A DNA stretch of 64,000 bases from Alistipes indistinctus YIT 12060 (GTDB taxonomy: Bacteria > Bacteroidota > Bacteroidia > Bacteroidales > Rikenellaceae). The notes under the pieces were generated by a model. That model saw nothing but the letters and a program-made list of their open reading frames with translations, was not told the origin of the DNA and did no database searches. This document shows, piece by piece, positions 45,388 to 53,985 of the stretch. The stretch is taken from the NCBI RefSeq assembly GCF_025144995.1, contig NZ_CP102250.1:2790001-2854000 (forward strand), written 5' to 3'. How positions within the stretch are numbered: position 1 is the first letter of the stretch; the number at the start of each line of letters is the position of its first letter. Made by a program: the position numbers and the translations under genes.

Positions 45388-46014
45388 TCAACTCTCCTCA
45401 GCCTCTTTTACGAAATAAGCCACCTTTTCGAGCAATGTGGTGATGTCGTAATTCTCGACGAAGATTCCGCGAGGGAAATTCAGCGGCATCGAGGTGAAAT
45501 TGAGTACGCCTTTGATGCCGGCATTGATGATCGGGACGACCAATTCCGAAGCGACGGCCGTCGGGGGCGAGAGGATTACGATTTTGATGTCGAGCTGCTC
45601 GACCGTCTCTTCGAAACGCTCCATCGGATAGCAGGGGATGTGGTCGATTTCGTGCCCCGCTTTCTGCGGGTCGACGTCGAATGCCGCGATAATCCGCAGT
45701 TTCGACCGTCGTCCGTTGAAATATTTGGTCAGCGCCTGCCCCAGGTGCCCCATGCCGATCACGCCGATATTCACGACGCTACGGTTGTCGAGGATACCGC
45801 TGATGAAATCGATCAGCACTTCGACGTCGTATCCCTTTTTCGTGTCGCTCGAGAAGCCGATCAGCATCAGGTCGCGGCGGACTTGCACGGCTGTAATGCC
45901 GTGGATGCCGGCCAGCACATGCGAGAAGATATGCGTGATACCCTGCTCATGGCAGGAGAGCAGGGTGCGGCGGTATTCGCTGAGCCGCTCGATGGTTTTT
46001 TCGGGTATGTTCAT
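45388..46014 (-). CDS. rex: redox-sensing transcriptional repressor Rex
   Basis: Rex senses the NADH/NAD ratio and represses fermentation and respiration genes when NADH is low. Residues 1-80 are the winged-helix DNA-binding domain (VRRDLMLIGF near 46-55). Residues about 82-200 are the Rossmann NADH-binding domain with NIGVIGMGHLGQAL, AFDVDPQKAG and VLNFTSMPLNFP. The 208-residue length is normal. It lies 4 bases upstream of ribF, so the two probably form an operon linking redox sensing to flavin supply. No clear Rex operator (TTGTGA-N6-TCACAA) is visible before the gene. Confidence 0.95.
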   Translation of the reverse strand: MNIPEKTIERLSEYRRTLLSCHEQGITHIFSHVLAGIHGITAVQVRRDLMLIGFSSDTKKGYDVEVLIDFISGILDNRSVVNIGVIGMGHLGQALTKYFNGRRSKLRIIAAFDVDPQKAGHEIDHIPCYPMERFEETVEQLDIKIVILSPPTAVASELVVPIINAGIKGVLNFTSMPLNFPRGIFVENYDITTLLEKVAYFVKEAEES

Positions 46015-46096
46015 GTTGGCCTCCTGTTTGCAGTCTGCGTTTGCCTGTGCGGTCTGTGTTTATTCCTGTGGAAACCGCATGTGCGGGGTATTGGTG

Positions 46097-46104
46097 CAAA
46101 GATA
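46097..46104 (-). promoter_or_regulatory. -7 element TATCTTTG for rex-ribF
   Basis: TATCTTTG on the minus strand is an exact consensus and lies 82 bases before the rex ATG. No TTTG is found at the -33 position. Confidence 0.5.
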
Positions 46105-46270
46105 GAATTTTTTGCCGTTCGTCCGGTTTGTTGCCGGTCATCTTCCCGGCGCACGGGACAATCCTGTTTTTTGTCCTTGTTTTCGCTTTGTCCGGCTCGA
46201 AAATTATGACTCATCCGTGTTGTGCCCCGGTGGATTGTCTCCGTGGATGCCCGGTGTCGGTGAAAAAAGT

Positions 46271-46278
46271 TATCTTTG
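46271..46278 (+). promoter_or_regulatory. -7 element TATCTTTG for the HAD phosphatase gene
   Basis: TATCTTTG is an exact consensus 25 bases before the ATG at 46304. No matching -33 box is seen. Confidence 0.55.
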
Positions 46279-46303
46279 CAACGCTTATTTAAATTAGGAA
46301 AAG

Positions 46304-46984
46304 ATGATTAAAGGGGTGATTTTTGATATGGATGGGGTGCTGGTCGACAACCGTGACGCCCACATCGAAGCATTTACGAGACTGTTCAAAAAGTACGGAG
46401 TGCCGTTCGACCGTGAAAAATTCATGCCCAGTTTCGGCATGACCAACGACATGATCTTTGCCCGGCAGGCGCCCGAACTGCTCGAACGGTATCCGCTCGA
46501 ACAGCTTTCACTCGAAAAAGAGGCGCTGTACCGCAGCATTTTCGAAGAGTCGATCGCGCCGACGCGCGGATTGGTCGATTTCCTCAAAAGCCTCAAAGAG
46601 CATGGAATCAAAATCGCGGTAGGTTCGTCGGGCAATACGAACAATGTCAATTTCGTATTGTCCCGTTGTCATATTGCGGAGTACTTCGATGCGATTGCCA
46701 ACGGCGATATGATTTCGCACGGAAAACCCGATCCGGAAGTTTACCTGTTGGCTGCGAAATTGTTGGGATTAAAGCCCGAAGAGTGCGTCGTAATCGAGGA
46801 TGCTCCCGTCGGTATCGAGGCGGCACGCCGGGCCGGAATGGCTGCCGTGGCGTTGGCCACTACTTTTTCGCGAGACCGGATTCCCGATTACGATATCCTG
46901 GTCGACGATTTCACACAGCTTGGCTATGAACAGGTGATGCATTTGCCTGCATTTGCCGACCGGCCTGTACAGGTCGAAAACTGA
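46304..46984 (+). CDS. HAD family phosphatase / beta-phosphoglucomutase-like
   Basis: The 226-residue cytosolic protein is a HAD subfamily I enzyme with an alpha-helical cap (C1). Motif I is GVIFDMDGVLVDN (4-16, with the nucleophile and acid/base Asp pair). Motif II is VGSSGNTNN (about 107-115), motif III the Lys in HGKPDPEVYLLAAK and motif IV VVIEDAPVGIEAARRAGM (about 165-182). It resembles beta-phosphoglucomutases and sugar-phosphate phosphatases; the small phosphorylated substrate cannot be specified. It is monocistronic, with its own promoter and a strong terminator. Confidence 0.92.
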   Translation: MIKGVIFDMDGVLVDNRDAHIEAFTRLFKKYGVPFDREKFMPSFGMTNDMIFARQAPELLERYPLEQLSLEKEALYRSIFEESIAPTRGLVDFLKSLKEHGIKIAVGSSGNTNNVNFVLSRCHIAEYFDAIANGDMISHGKPDPEVYLLAAKLLGLKPEECVVIEDAPVGIEAARRAGMAAVALATTFSRDRIPDYDILVDDFTQLGYEQVMHLPAFADRPVQVEN

Positions 46985-47008
46985 TGCCGGACGGAGAATG
47001 TCCGGAAA

Positions 47009-47038
47009 AGAGCCGCAGAGATATCTGCGGCTCTTTTT
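47009..47038. terminator. intrinsic terminator between the HAD gene and ispF
   Basis: AGAGCCGCAGA (47009-47019) pairs with TCTGCGGCTCT (47024-47034), followed by a T run on the + strand. The genes converge here, and the T-tract touches the ispF stop codon. Confidence 0.85.
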
Positions 47039-47519
47039 ATTCTTTGTAGATCAACGCCACGGCATGCGCCTCCACGCCTTCCTGCCGTCCGACGAAACCG
47101 AGCTTTTCGGTGGTCGTCGCTTTGACCGATACCTCTTCGGCGGCTATGCCCATCGCTGCGGCCAGTGTGCGGCGCATCGCTTCGATGTGCGGTTTTACCT
47201 TCGGGCGTTGCAGGCAGAGCGTACAGTCCACATTGCCGATGCGGTATCCTTTTGCGGAAAGCAGCTCGACTGTGCGCCGCAACAGAATTTTGCTGTCGAT
47301 TCCCTTGAAATCGTCCGATGTGTCGGGAAAATGCAGGCCGATATCGCCGAGCGCTGCTGCGCCTAGCAAGGCGTCGCACAGCGCATGGATCACCACGTCA
47401 CCGTCCGAATGGGCGATGCAACCCGCTTCATGCTCGATTTTTATTCCGCCGAGCCACAGTTCTAACCCCGGTGCCAAAGCATGGACATCATACCCGTGTC
47501 CGATCCTGAAATTTCCCAT
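47037..47519 (-). CDS. ispF: 2-C-methyl-D-erythritol 2,4-cyclodiphosphate synthase
   Basis: IspF closes the cyclic diphosphate in the MEP isoprenoid pathway. The 160-residue protein shows the zinc-binding RIGHGYDVHAL (5-15) with the D-x-H pair, the conserved AHSDGDVVIHALCDALLGAA (about 36-55), GDIGLHFPDTS and the C-terminal VKATTTEKLGFVGRQEG. The length is standard. It is divergent from pepD, 75 bases apart; TTACTTTG at 47537-47544 on the minus strand is a near-consensus -7 box. The gene converges with the HAD phosphatase. Confidence 0.97.
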   Translation of the reverse strand: MGNFRIGHGYDVHALAPGLELWLGGIKIEHEAGCIAHSDGDVVIHALCDALLGAAALGDIGLHFPDTSDDFKGIDSKILLRRTVELLSAKGYRIGNVDCTLCLQRPKVKPHIEAMRRTLAAAMGIAAEEVSVKATTTEKLGFVGRQEGVEAHAVALIYKE

Positions 47520-47594
47520 AACCGTCGTTTTGTATGCAAAGTAACGAAATAATGGCTAATTTTACGTCACCTCAAAACTCTTAAAACAGATTCC

Positions 47595-49049
47595 ATGTCA
47601 GAAATAACCAACTTGTCGCCCCGTTTGGTGTGGCAGTACTTCGATGAAATTACGCGGGTGCCGCGTCCTTCGAAAAAAGAGGGGAAGATCAGAGCCTTTT
47701 TGATCGATTTTGCGAAAAAGCACCATCTCGATTACCGGCAGGACGCTGCAGGCAACATCGTGATCCTGAAACCCGCCACGCCGGGCTGCGAGAAGAGTCC
47801 CGTCGTGATCCTGCAAAGCCACATGGATATGGTGTGCGAAAAGAACAGCGATGTAACGTTCGATTTTGACAACGATCCGATCCGGACGCGTATCGACGGC
47901 GAGTGGGTGCGCGCCGAGGGGACGACGCTCGGAGCCGACTGCGGTATCGGCATGGCTGCCGCGATGGCGATGCTCACAGCCGACAAGGTCGAACACGGCC
48001 CGATTGAAGCGCTGTTCACCGTCGACGAGGAGACCGGTCTGACCGGTGCTTTCGGTCTCGGTGAGGGGATGCTGACCGGTAAATACCTGATTAACCTCGA
48101 TTCGGAAGACGAGGGAGAAATATTTATCGGTTGTGCCGGAGGGATCGACACGTTGGCGACTATCCTTTATACCCCCGAACCTGCGCCGGCGGGACTGGTC
48201 TGGTTCCGAATCGCGCTGTCCGGTCTTAAAGGCGGGCATTCGGGCGATGATATAGATAAAGGGAGAGGAAATTCGAACAAGTTGCTGAACCGTTTCCTGC
48301 GTTACGGAACGCGGGAGTTCGGATTGCGTCTGGCGCAATTCGACGGCGGTAACCTGCGTAATGCGATTCCCCGCGAGGCATTTGCAATATTCGGGGTTTC
48401 GGCGGGGTGTGTCAAGCCGATGTTGGAGCGGTTTGAAACGTATAAAGCGGAAATAACCGCAGAATTCCAGATGACGGAATCGTCGTTGGAGGTTACGCTG
48501 GCCGAAGAACCGGCCCCTGCACAGGTGGTTGACGAGGTGACGCAGCGTCGCCTCGTCAATGCCGTTTGCGGTGTTCCGAACGGTGTGCTGGCGATGAGTT
48601 CTGCGATGCCGGGACTTGTCGAAACCTCGACGAACCTGGCATCTGTAAAATTTCCGGAACCGGGGCGGATCGTTGTGACCACCTCACAGCGTTCGTCGGT
48701 GGGAAGCGCCCGTGATGAGGCGGCTGCATCGGTCAGGGCCGTATTTGATCTGGCCGGTGCCCGGGTGATTCATTCGGACGGTTATCCGGGTTGGAACCCC
48801 AATCCCGGTTCCCGTTTATTGAAAGTGGCCGAGCAGACTTACGAACGCCTGTTCGGTCATGCGCCGAAAGTGCGTGCGATCCATGCCGGGTTGGAGTGCG
48901 GACTGTTCCTTGAAAAATACCCGCATCTGGAGATGGTTTCGTTCGGTCCCACGCTGCGCGGCGTTCATTCGCCCGACGAACGGCTCGAAATCCCTACGGT
49001 CGACAAGTTCTGGAAACTATTGGTCGGGGTGGTGGACGCTCTTCGATAA
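47595..49049 (+). CDS. pepD: aminoacyl-histidine dipeptidase (M20C, PepD)
   Basis: The 484-residue cytosolic zinc peptidase hydrolyses Xaa-His and other dipeptides. Features of M20C are LVWQYFDEITRVPRPSKKEG at the start, the metal site LQSHMDMVCEKN (about 74-85), TTLGADCGIGMAAAMAML (about 115-132), the catalytic Glu pair in FTVDEETGLTGAFGL (about 146-160) and LDSEDEGEIFIGCAGG (about 174-189). The C-terminal HSPDERLEIPTVDKFW (His-containing) completes the metal site. The long lid domain between about 205 and 390 is typical. A perfect hairpin terminator follows at 49117. Confidence 0.96.
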   Translation: MSEITNLSPRLVWQYFDEITRVPRPSKKEGKIRAFLIDFAKKHHLDYRQDAAGNIVILKPATPGCEKSPVVILQSHMDMVCEKNSDVTFDFDNDPIRTRIDGEWVRAEGTTLGADCGIGMAAAMAMLTADKVEHGPIEALFTVDEETGLTGAFGLGEGMLTGKYLINLDSEDEGEIFIGCAGGIDTLATILYTPEPAPAGLVWFRIALSGLKGGHSGDDIDKGRGNSNKLLNRFLRYGTREFGLRLAQFDGGNLRNAIPREAFAIFGVSAGCVKPMLERFETYKAEITAEFQMTESSLEVTLAEEPAPAQVVDEVTQRRLVNAVCGVPNGVLAMSSAMPGLVETSTNLASVKFPEPGRIVVTTSQRSSVGSARDEAAASVRAVFDLAGARVIHSDGYPGWNPNPGSRLLKVAEQTYERLFGHAPKVRAIHAGLECGLFLEKYPHLEMVSFGPTLRGVHSPDERLEIPTVDKFWKLLVGVVDALR

Positions 49050-49116
49050 CCTCGCTCCGAGGGTGGTGACACTCCTCCGATAGATTTTGGGACAATGTCC
49101 GATACGGATCCCGATC

Positions 49117-49152
49117 AATAAATACCCCTGTGTAGTCACAGGGGTATTTATT
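49117..49152 (+). terminator. intrinsic terminator of pepD
   Basis: AATAAATACCCCTGTG (49117-49132) pairs perfectly over 16 bases with 49137-49152, with a 4-base loop. The rest of 49050-49329 holds nothing recognisable. Confidence 0.9.
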
Positions 49153-49329
49153 TGGCCGTCCCAAAACCTTTGTTAATTGCATATTTGGATCCGGTCTCGT
49201 TTCGCGGATGGTTTATTCTTTACGGTCGTTTTTTCGTAGTGCGGGTCGCGATTGGTTTGTGTGTTCCTAGTGTATTCAGTTGCTTCCCTCCATTGGAAGC
49301 GGGAAGCCGGAGCGGTATGGACCAAGCGA

Positions 49330-49896
49330 TTACCACAGCTTGTTTTCCGCCATGTATTTCCACAGCGAGGCAGCGTGTAACGCTTGTTTGATGGCATCTT
49401 CGCGCAGCAAGGTTTTGACTTCGTCGAGGGAGAGCAAGTGTACGGTAAGATCTTCGGTCGGTTCGAGGTGCTGGGTCGAAACCGGTTCTACTCCGGTAGC
49501 CAGGAAGCAGTGGGTCAGGTTGTTCGTGGCACTGGGATTGGCCGAAAGCACCATGTATTCCTGCCACGTGCCGTTCCCGTAACCCGTCTCTTCCCACAGT
49601 TCCCGTTGGGCCGATTCCAACGGCGAGGAGTCTTCTTTTTCGCAGACGCCTGCGCACAGTTCAAAAGCGGTCAGGCCGAGCCCGTGCCGGTATTGACGTA
49701 CGAAAACGAACTTCTGATCGGTCGTAACGGCCAGCACATTCACCCAATCCGGATATTCGAGGACATAGTATTCGGGGATCTCGTTGCCGTTAGGCAGTCT
49801 GAGACGGTCGCGTCGCACGGTCAGCCACGGACGGCGGAACAGGTATTCGCTGTCGGTGACTTGCCAGCCGCTTTTCTCTTTCTCGTCGTTTTGCAT
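49330..49896 (-). CDS. Nudix hydrolase (ADP-sugar pyrophosphatase-like)
   Basis: The 188-residue protein has the Nudix fold with an N-terminal beta extension typical of ADP-ribose pyrophosphatases (YYVLEYPDWVNVLAVT). The Nudix box reads AGVCEKEDSSPLESAQ then RELWEETGYG (about 81-107): the RELxEExG half is intact, but there is an extra residue and Asp replaces the first Glu. It probably cleaves a nucleoside-diphosphate sugar or similar into monophosphates in the cytoplasm. It is monocistronic. A near -7 box TATCTTTA stands just before the gene (near 49916-49923), and a strong hairpin lies beyond the gene on its left (pepD terminator). Confidence 0.9.
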   Translation of the reverse strand: MQNDEKEKSGWQVTDSEYLFRRPWLTVRRDRLRLPNGNEIPEYYVLEYPDWVNVLAVTTDQKFVFVRQYRHGLGLTAFELCAGVCEKEDSSPLESAQRELWEETGYGNGTWQEYMVLSANPSATNNLTHCFLATGVEPVSTQHLEPTEDLTVHLLSLDEVKTLLREDAIKQALHAASLWKYMAENKLW

Positions 49897-50074
49897 GGAG
49901 TATCTGTTTTTCTTGCTAAAGATAGTGCTTTTGGACAGTTTTCCCGTGGTAGTAGGGGATAAAACGGTTGGTTGATAAGGAAAAAACGATTCGATGGCGC
50001 GGAGACAGGGGATAACGGGACGAGTTATTGAAAAACGAATCGTTGAAATGCCACCGAGCGTGATAGGGCGATTG

Positions 50075-50107
50075 AAAACAGCCCTGTTTTACGTACAGGG
50101 CTGTTTT
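50075..50107. terminator. intrinsic terminator of the S46 peptidase operon
   Basis: AAAACAGCCCTGT (50075-50087) pairs with ACAGGGCTGTTTT (50095-50107) with a 7-base loop. It lies 61 bases beyond the peptidase stop on the minus strand. The rest of 49897-50168 has no feature. Confidence 0.85.
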
Positions 50108-50168
50108 GATTTGTACAAATCTCCGGGATTGCAGAGTCCTGGATTCGTACAGTCGGAAATGTCGGGTA

Positions 50169-52268
50169 TTATTTGGCGAAACGCATTTCGTCGAGCAGGT
50201 AACCTGCATTCCCGATGCGGTCGATCACGAAGAGCACGTAGCGGATGTCGACGATGATGTTGCGGCACTTGACGACATCGAATTCGTAATCGCTCATCGT
50301 GCTTTCCCACGTCCGGTCGAAGTTGATGCCGACCAGTTGTCCGCGGCCGTTCAGCACAGGACTGCCTGAATTGCCGCCCGTGGTGTGGTTCGTGGCCAGG
50401 AAACAGACCGGGACCGAACCGTCTACGTTCCAGCGTCCATACTCTTTCGTCCTGTACAGGTCGCGCAATCGCTGCGGAATGTTGTAGTCGTAAATATCCG
50501 GATTGTCCTTCTCCATAATGCCGTCGATCGTCGAGAACGGTTCGTAATAGACGGCGTCTACCGGACTGTAGCCCTCGACAGTCCCGTAAGCGACACGCAG
50601 CGTCAGGTTGGCGTCGGGAAAGAAGGTGCGGTCGGGCTGCATCTCCATCAACCCTTTCATGTAGAGGCGGTAGAGTGTGTTGATTTCGGTGTTGAGGCGC
50701 TTGTATGTCCCGTCTACTTTCGTATTGTAGAACGTGTTGAAAGCCTCGGCCAGCAACAGGGCCGGATCGTTTTGCAGTGCAGCGGCCTTTGTAGCCGAAT
50801 CGGCCGAAGCGAGCGCCTTGTACTTTTCGATCGTCGAAAAGTTGCTCTGCTCGAACAGTTCGTCTACGTACCGGTCGACACCTCCCGCTTTTTGTACCGC
50901 TTCGAGGAAATAGGCGGGCGTCCATTCGGCCGGAACATTTTTGACGTATTCACCCAGAACGGCTTGGGTACTGAGCCGGTCGATCGTCTGTGAATAGTTT
51001 TTGAAAAAGCCGTCGCCTGCTTTTTCCGCGTCGGGTTTGAATATTCCTTTAGCCGCGTTTTGTGCGAACTGGGTCATTTCGATGGCCTGGTAAGCTTCCT
51101 GGTAGTAATCGCGGGCAAAGGCGTACGGAGCCAGTTCGGCGTAAAGCGCCCGGAGCTTCGGCAGCACGTCGCGGTAAAGCGGTTTGTCCGCCGCCCATGC
51201 GGTGAATTGCGCTTCGAAGGCCCGCTTCTTGTCGAGCGTGCCCAGGCGGGCCAGACCCTTGCTTTCGCCCTGCCATTTTTTCCATTGGTTCGATACCCGC
51301 GCATTTTTAGCGGCGTAGGCGATGCGGGTTGCCGGATCCTTGGCCTGCTCTGCATTCATGATCTCGAGGCGCATCGTGCGCATTTTGATTTTGGCCGGGT
51401 TGCCGCGGTTGACCGCATAGTCGATCGCGTCCGAAACGACGTACTGCATCGTGCGTCCCGGATTGCCGTAGACCATCGTGAAATCTCCCTCTTTGAGCCC
51501 TGCGGTCGAAATCGTGAACGAACGGCGCGGACGGTAGGGGACGTTGTCTTTGGAATAGTCCGCCGGGTTGTTGTTTTTGTCGGCATAGATGCGAAACATC
51601 GAAAAGTCGCCGGTATGGCGGGGCCACATCCAGTTGTCGGTATCGCCGCCGAATTTACCGATTGCCGAGGGCGGGGCGGCCACGAGCCGTACGTCGCGGA
51701 ACTTTTCATAAACGAACAGGAAGTACTGGTTCCCGTAATAGAACGGTTCGACGGCAGCTTCGTAATGCGTGCCTGCGGTGGCTTTTGCAATCACGTCTGC
51801 GGCGTTGGCCTTGACCATAGAATCGCGTTCGGCCTGCGGCATTTCATCGCCGACCCCTTTCAATGCACGGTCGGTCACATCTTCCATGCGGATCAGGAAC
51901 GACACGGTCAGCCCCGGATTCGGCAACTCTTCGGAGCGGTTCATCGCCCAGAAGCCGTTGGTCAGGTAGTCGTGCTCCACGCTGCTGTGCGAACCGATGA
52001 AGTAGTATCCGCAGTGGTGGTTCGTGAGGAAAAGGCCCTCGTCGGAGATCACCTCGCCTGTGCAACCGCTTCCGAAGAGCAGGACTGCGTCCTTGAGCGA
52101 TGAACGGTTGATGCTGTAAATGTCTTCGGCGGTCAGTTTAAAACCTTTGGCTTTCATGTCTTTGATGCGGCTCTGGATCAGGGCGGGCACCCACATGCCT
52201 TCGTCGGCCAGCGCCGGAACGCCTTTCAGGCAGAACAGGGCGAGGATAAGTAGTACGATTTTTTTCAT
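50169..52268 (-). CDS. S46 family dipeptidyl-peptidase, DPP11 type
   Basis: The 699-residue protein has a signal peptide (MKKIVLLILALFCLKGVPALA) and acts in the periplasm, releasing dipeptides from peptide N-termini. The chymotrypsin-like triad is visible: His in LTNHHCGYYFIGSHSSVEHD, Asp in the middle region and Ser634 in TTGGNSGSPVLNGRG. Eighteen residues after the Ser comes Arg652 in GINFDRTWE. In the family the residue at this place decides specificity: Arg marks DPP11 (Asp/Glu at P1), Gly marks DPP7. So acidic specificity is predicted. The start at 52268 fits the signal peptide. It is the last gene of the long minus-strand run that starts at 57487. Confidence 0.92.
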   Translation of the reverse strand: MKKIVLLILALFCLKGVPALADEGMWVPALIQSRIKDMKAKGFKLTAEDIYSINRSSLKDAVLLFGSGCTGEVISDEGLFLTNHHCGYYFIGSHSSVEHDYLTNGFWAMNRSEELPNPGLTVSFLIRMEDVTDRALKGVGDEMPQAERDSMVKANAADVIAKATAGTHYEAAVEPFYYGNQYFLFVYEKFRDVRLVAAPPSAIGKFGGDTDNWMWPRHTGDFSMFRIYADKNNNPADYSKDNVPYRPRRSFTISTAGLKEGDFTMVYGNPGRTMQYVVSDAIDYAVNRGNPAKIKMRTMRLEIMNAEQAKDPATRIAYAAKNARVSNQWKKWQGESKGLARLGTLDKKRAFEAQFTAWAADKPLYRDVLPKLRALYAELAPYAFARDYYQEAYQAIEMTQFAQNAAKGIFKPDAEKAGDGFFKNYSQTIDRLSTQAVLGEYVKNVPAEWTPAYFLEAVQKAGGVDRYVDELFEQSNFSTIEKYKALASADSATKAAALQNDPALLLAEAFNTFYNTKVDGTYKRLNTEINTLYRLYMKGLMEMQPDRTFFPDANLTLRVAYGTVEGYSPVDAVYYEPFSTIDGIMEKDNPDIYDYNIPQRLRDLYRTKEYGRWNVDGSVPVCFLATNHTTGGNSGSPVLNGRGQLVGINFDRTWESTMSDYEFDVVKCRNIIVDIRYVLFVIDRIGNAGYLLDEMRFAK

Positions 52269-52318
52269 GTTGGAAGTAAAGTATAACGAATGAATTTGAA
52301 TTGGTGCGTATGCCGGTC

Positions 52319-52915
52319 TCAGGCTTCGATAAAACGTTCCAGTTCCCCGTACAGCTTCTGGACCGGCAGTCCCATTACATTGTAAAAGGAGCCTTCTATG
52401 CGCCGGATCGCCACATAGCCGATCCACTCCTGAATGCCGTAGGCTCCCGCTTTGTCATACGGGCGGTAGGTCTCCAGGTAGTAGTCGATCTGTTCGTCAC
52501 TGAGTGCGTCGAAACAGACGTCGGTCTGCGAGTCGAATGTCCGGCGTTTGTCGCGGCTGCGCAGCGTGACGCCGGTAATGACCCGGTGCGTCCGTCCGCT
52601 GAGGCTCCTGAGCGTGGCGACGGCGTCGGCGTGGTCCCTGGGTTTGCCGATGATACGGTCATCGAGGATCACGACCGTATCGGCGGTGATCAGGATGTCG
52701 TGCGGTCCGAGCGGAACGGGGTAGGCATCGGATTTGAGCCCGGAGAGATAGAGCGGCACCTCGGCAGCGGGCAGCGTTGCGGGGTAGCACTCTTCGACTT
52801 CGTATTTGTCGGCGGGCAGGTATGCGAGGCCGCAGTCCCGGAGCAGTTGCTGCCTGCGCGGCGAATGGCTCGCGAGGATCAGCCGGTAGGATTTGAGTTT
52901 TTTGTGAAGCAGCAT
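52319..52915 (-). CDS. maf: Maf family nucleoside triphosphate pyrophosphatase
   Basis: Maf proteins hydrolyse dTTP, UTP or modified nucleotides to monophosphates as housecleaning enzymes. The 198-residue product shows the N-terminal ILASHSPRRQQLL (about 12-24, SxSPRR box), TADTVVILDDRIIGKP (about 76-91) and DKAGAYGIQEWIGY (about 154-167), which together indicate the YhdE (dTTP/UTP) branch. The start is set at the ATG at 52915; an earlier in-frame TTG at 52972 overlaps the upstream gene and is less likely. It lies between the secreted-protein and S46 genes on the same strand. Confidence 0.93.
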   Translation of the reverse strand: MLLHKKLKSYRLILASHSPRRQQLLRDCGLAYLPADKYEVEECYPATLPAAEVPLYLSGLKSDAYPVPLGPHDILITADTVVILDDRIIGKPRDHADAVATLRSLSGRTHRVITGVTLRSRDKRRTFDSQTDVCFDALSDEQIDYYLETYRPYDKAGAYGIQEWIGYVAIRRIEGSFYNVMGLPVQKLYGELERFIEA

Positions 52916-52968
52916 ATACGGGTTGTTGGATGCGTATGAACTAGCCGCCTTCGCGGTTGGGGCGTTAT

Positions 52969-53961
52969 TCAATAGATAGAGGGTAGTTGCCTTGTTTTCA
53001 GCATGTCGTTCTGGAACTTTCTGTATTTCTTCACGTTTCCTGTGTTCAGCGTCATTCCCGAAACGGTAACCTCATAGGTTCTTTGCGTGCTGTCCGTAAT
53101 GACGGCGTGCACTTGTTCGGGATAGTACTGCTGTCGGGAGGTCGACAATGCGTAGTTTGCGTCTATCTCGAGCGACGAACCGTTCGGATTCAAAATGAAA
53201 ACGGATGCCCGCCGGACGAATTGCGTGGCAGGGTCAATATAGAGGCGGATTTGCCGGTTGTCCGCCCCCCTGAGATAAGGACGGACAATTGAATAGGTTT
53301 TCTGCCTGTCCGACGATTCTCCGTCGTAGTAGATACGGACTTTTTTGTTCATATATGCGCGGGGATGTACGAAAGCCGCGTAGATCGACTCCTGAATGGC
53401 CTTGAAGGTGCTCTTTTCTCCCGGGGCACTTGTAAATGTGGGGGAGAAGCGCCCTATTCCAACCATTTGCGGCCTGCGATCCGTACTTGGGATGTAAATG
53501 AGTGTCAAGCGCCCGTCGTATACTTTTGCCGCAGGAATTTCCGTAATTTCCGATATGGAGAGAGTCCCGGTCAGTTCTTCGTACCAGTTGACACACGGTA
53601 CAAACCGTGCGATTTTGCTCAGGTCTTTCTGTGGTTGCCGCATCGTGACCGTCACCTCGTCGAGCATGGCAGGCATCAGCGTGACATCGTAGCGATCACT
53701 GCCGTCGTAGACGACCGATTGTCCGCTCGTCCCGATATACCGGAAACTGACCGTATCGCCCCGTTGCAGTGAATCGGCGCTGATGGAGAACAGCCCCAGC
53801 GTATCGGTCGAACCGACCGCTTTTTGATTGATAAATACATAGGTATAGGCCATTGGTGTATTGTCGGTGGTCACCCTGAATTGTACGTTTTGTGCGAACG
53901 ATAGGCTTGCCGGGAAGAACGTTTCCGCAAGGCAAAAACAAAAAACGATGGCTTTTTGCAT
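52969..53961 (-). CDS. secreted carboxypeptidase-regulatory-like domain protein
   Basis: A signal peptide (ending near LSFAQ) precedes a carboxypeptidase D-type beta-sandwich (about 28-110: MAYTYVFINQKAVGSTDTLG, DVTLMPAMLDEVTV). This domain is common at the N-terminus of Bacteroidetes outer-membrane and periplasmic proteins. The remaining 220 residues are beta-rich and unfamiliar, ending YRKFQNDMLKTRQLPSIY. No catalytic motif is visible. It is likely periplasmic or on the outer surface. It is 24 bases downstream of the FAH-family gene and 53 bases upstream of maf in the same transcription unit. Confidence 0.75.
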   Translation of the reverse strand: MQKAIVFCFCLAETFFPASLSFAQNVQFRVTTDNTPMAYTYVFINQKAVGSTDTLGLFSISADSLQRGDTVSFRYIGTSGQSVVYDGSDRYDVTLMPAMLDEVTVTMRQPQKDLSKIARFVPCVNWYEELTGTLSISEITEIPAAKVYDGRLTLIYIPSTDRRPQMVGIGRFSPTFTSAPGEKSTFKAIQESIYAAFVHPRAYMNKKVRIYYDGESSDRQKTYSIVRPYLRGADNRQIRLYIDPATQFVRRASVFILNPNGSSLEIDANYALSTSRQQYYPEQVHAVITDSTQRTYEVTVSGMTLNTGNVKKYRKFQNDMLKTRQLPSIY

Positions 53962-53985
53962 GATATAGGGTTTAGGTTCCGATTT

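Noticed and set aside
46015-46303. Rex operator before rex
   Set aside because: No TTGTGA-N6-TCACAA palindrome could be found in the upstream region.
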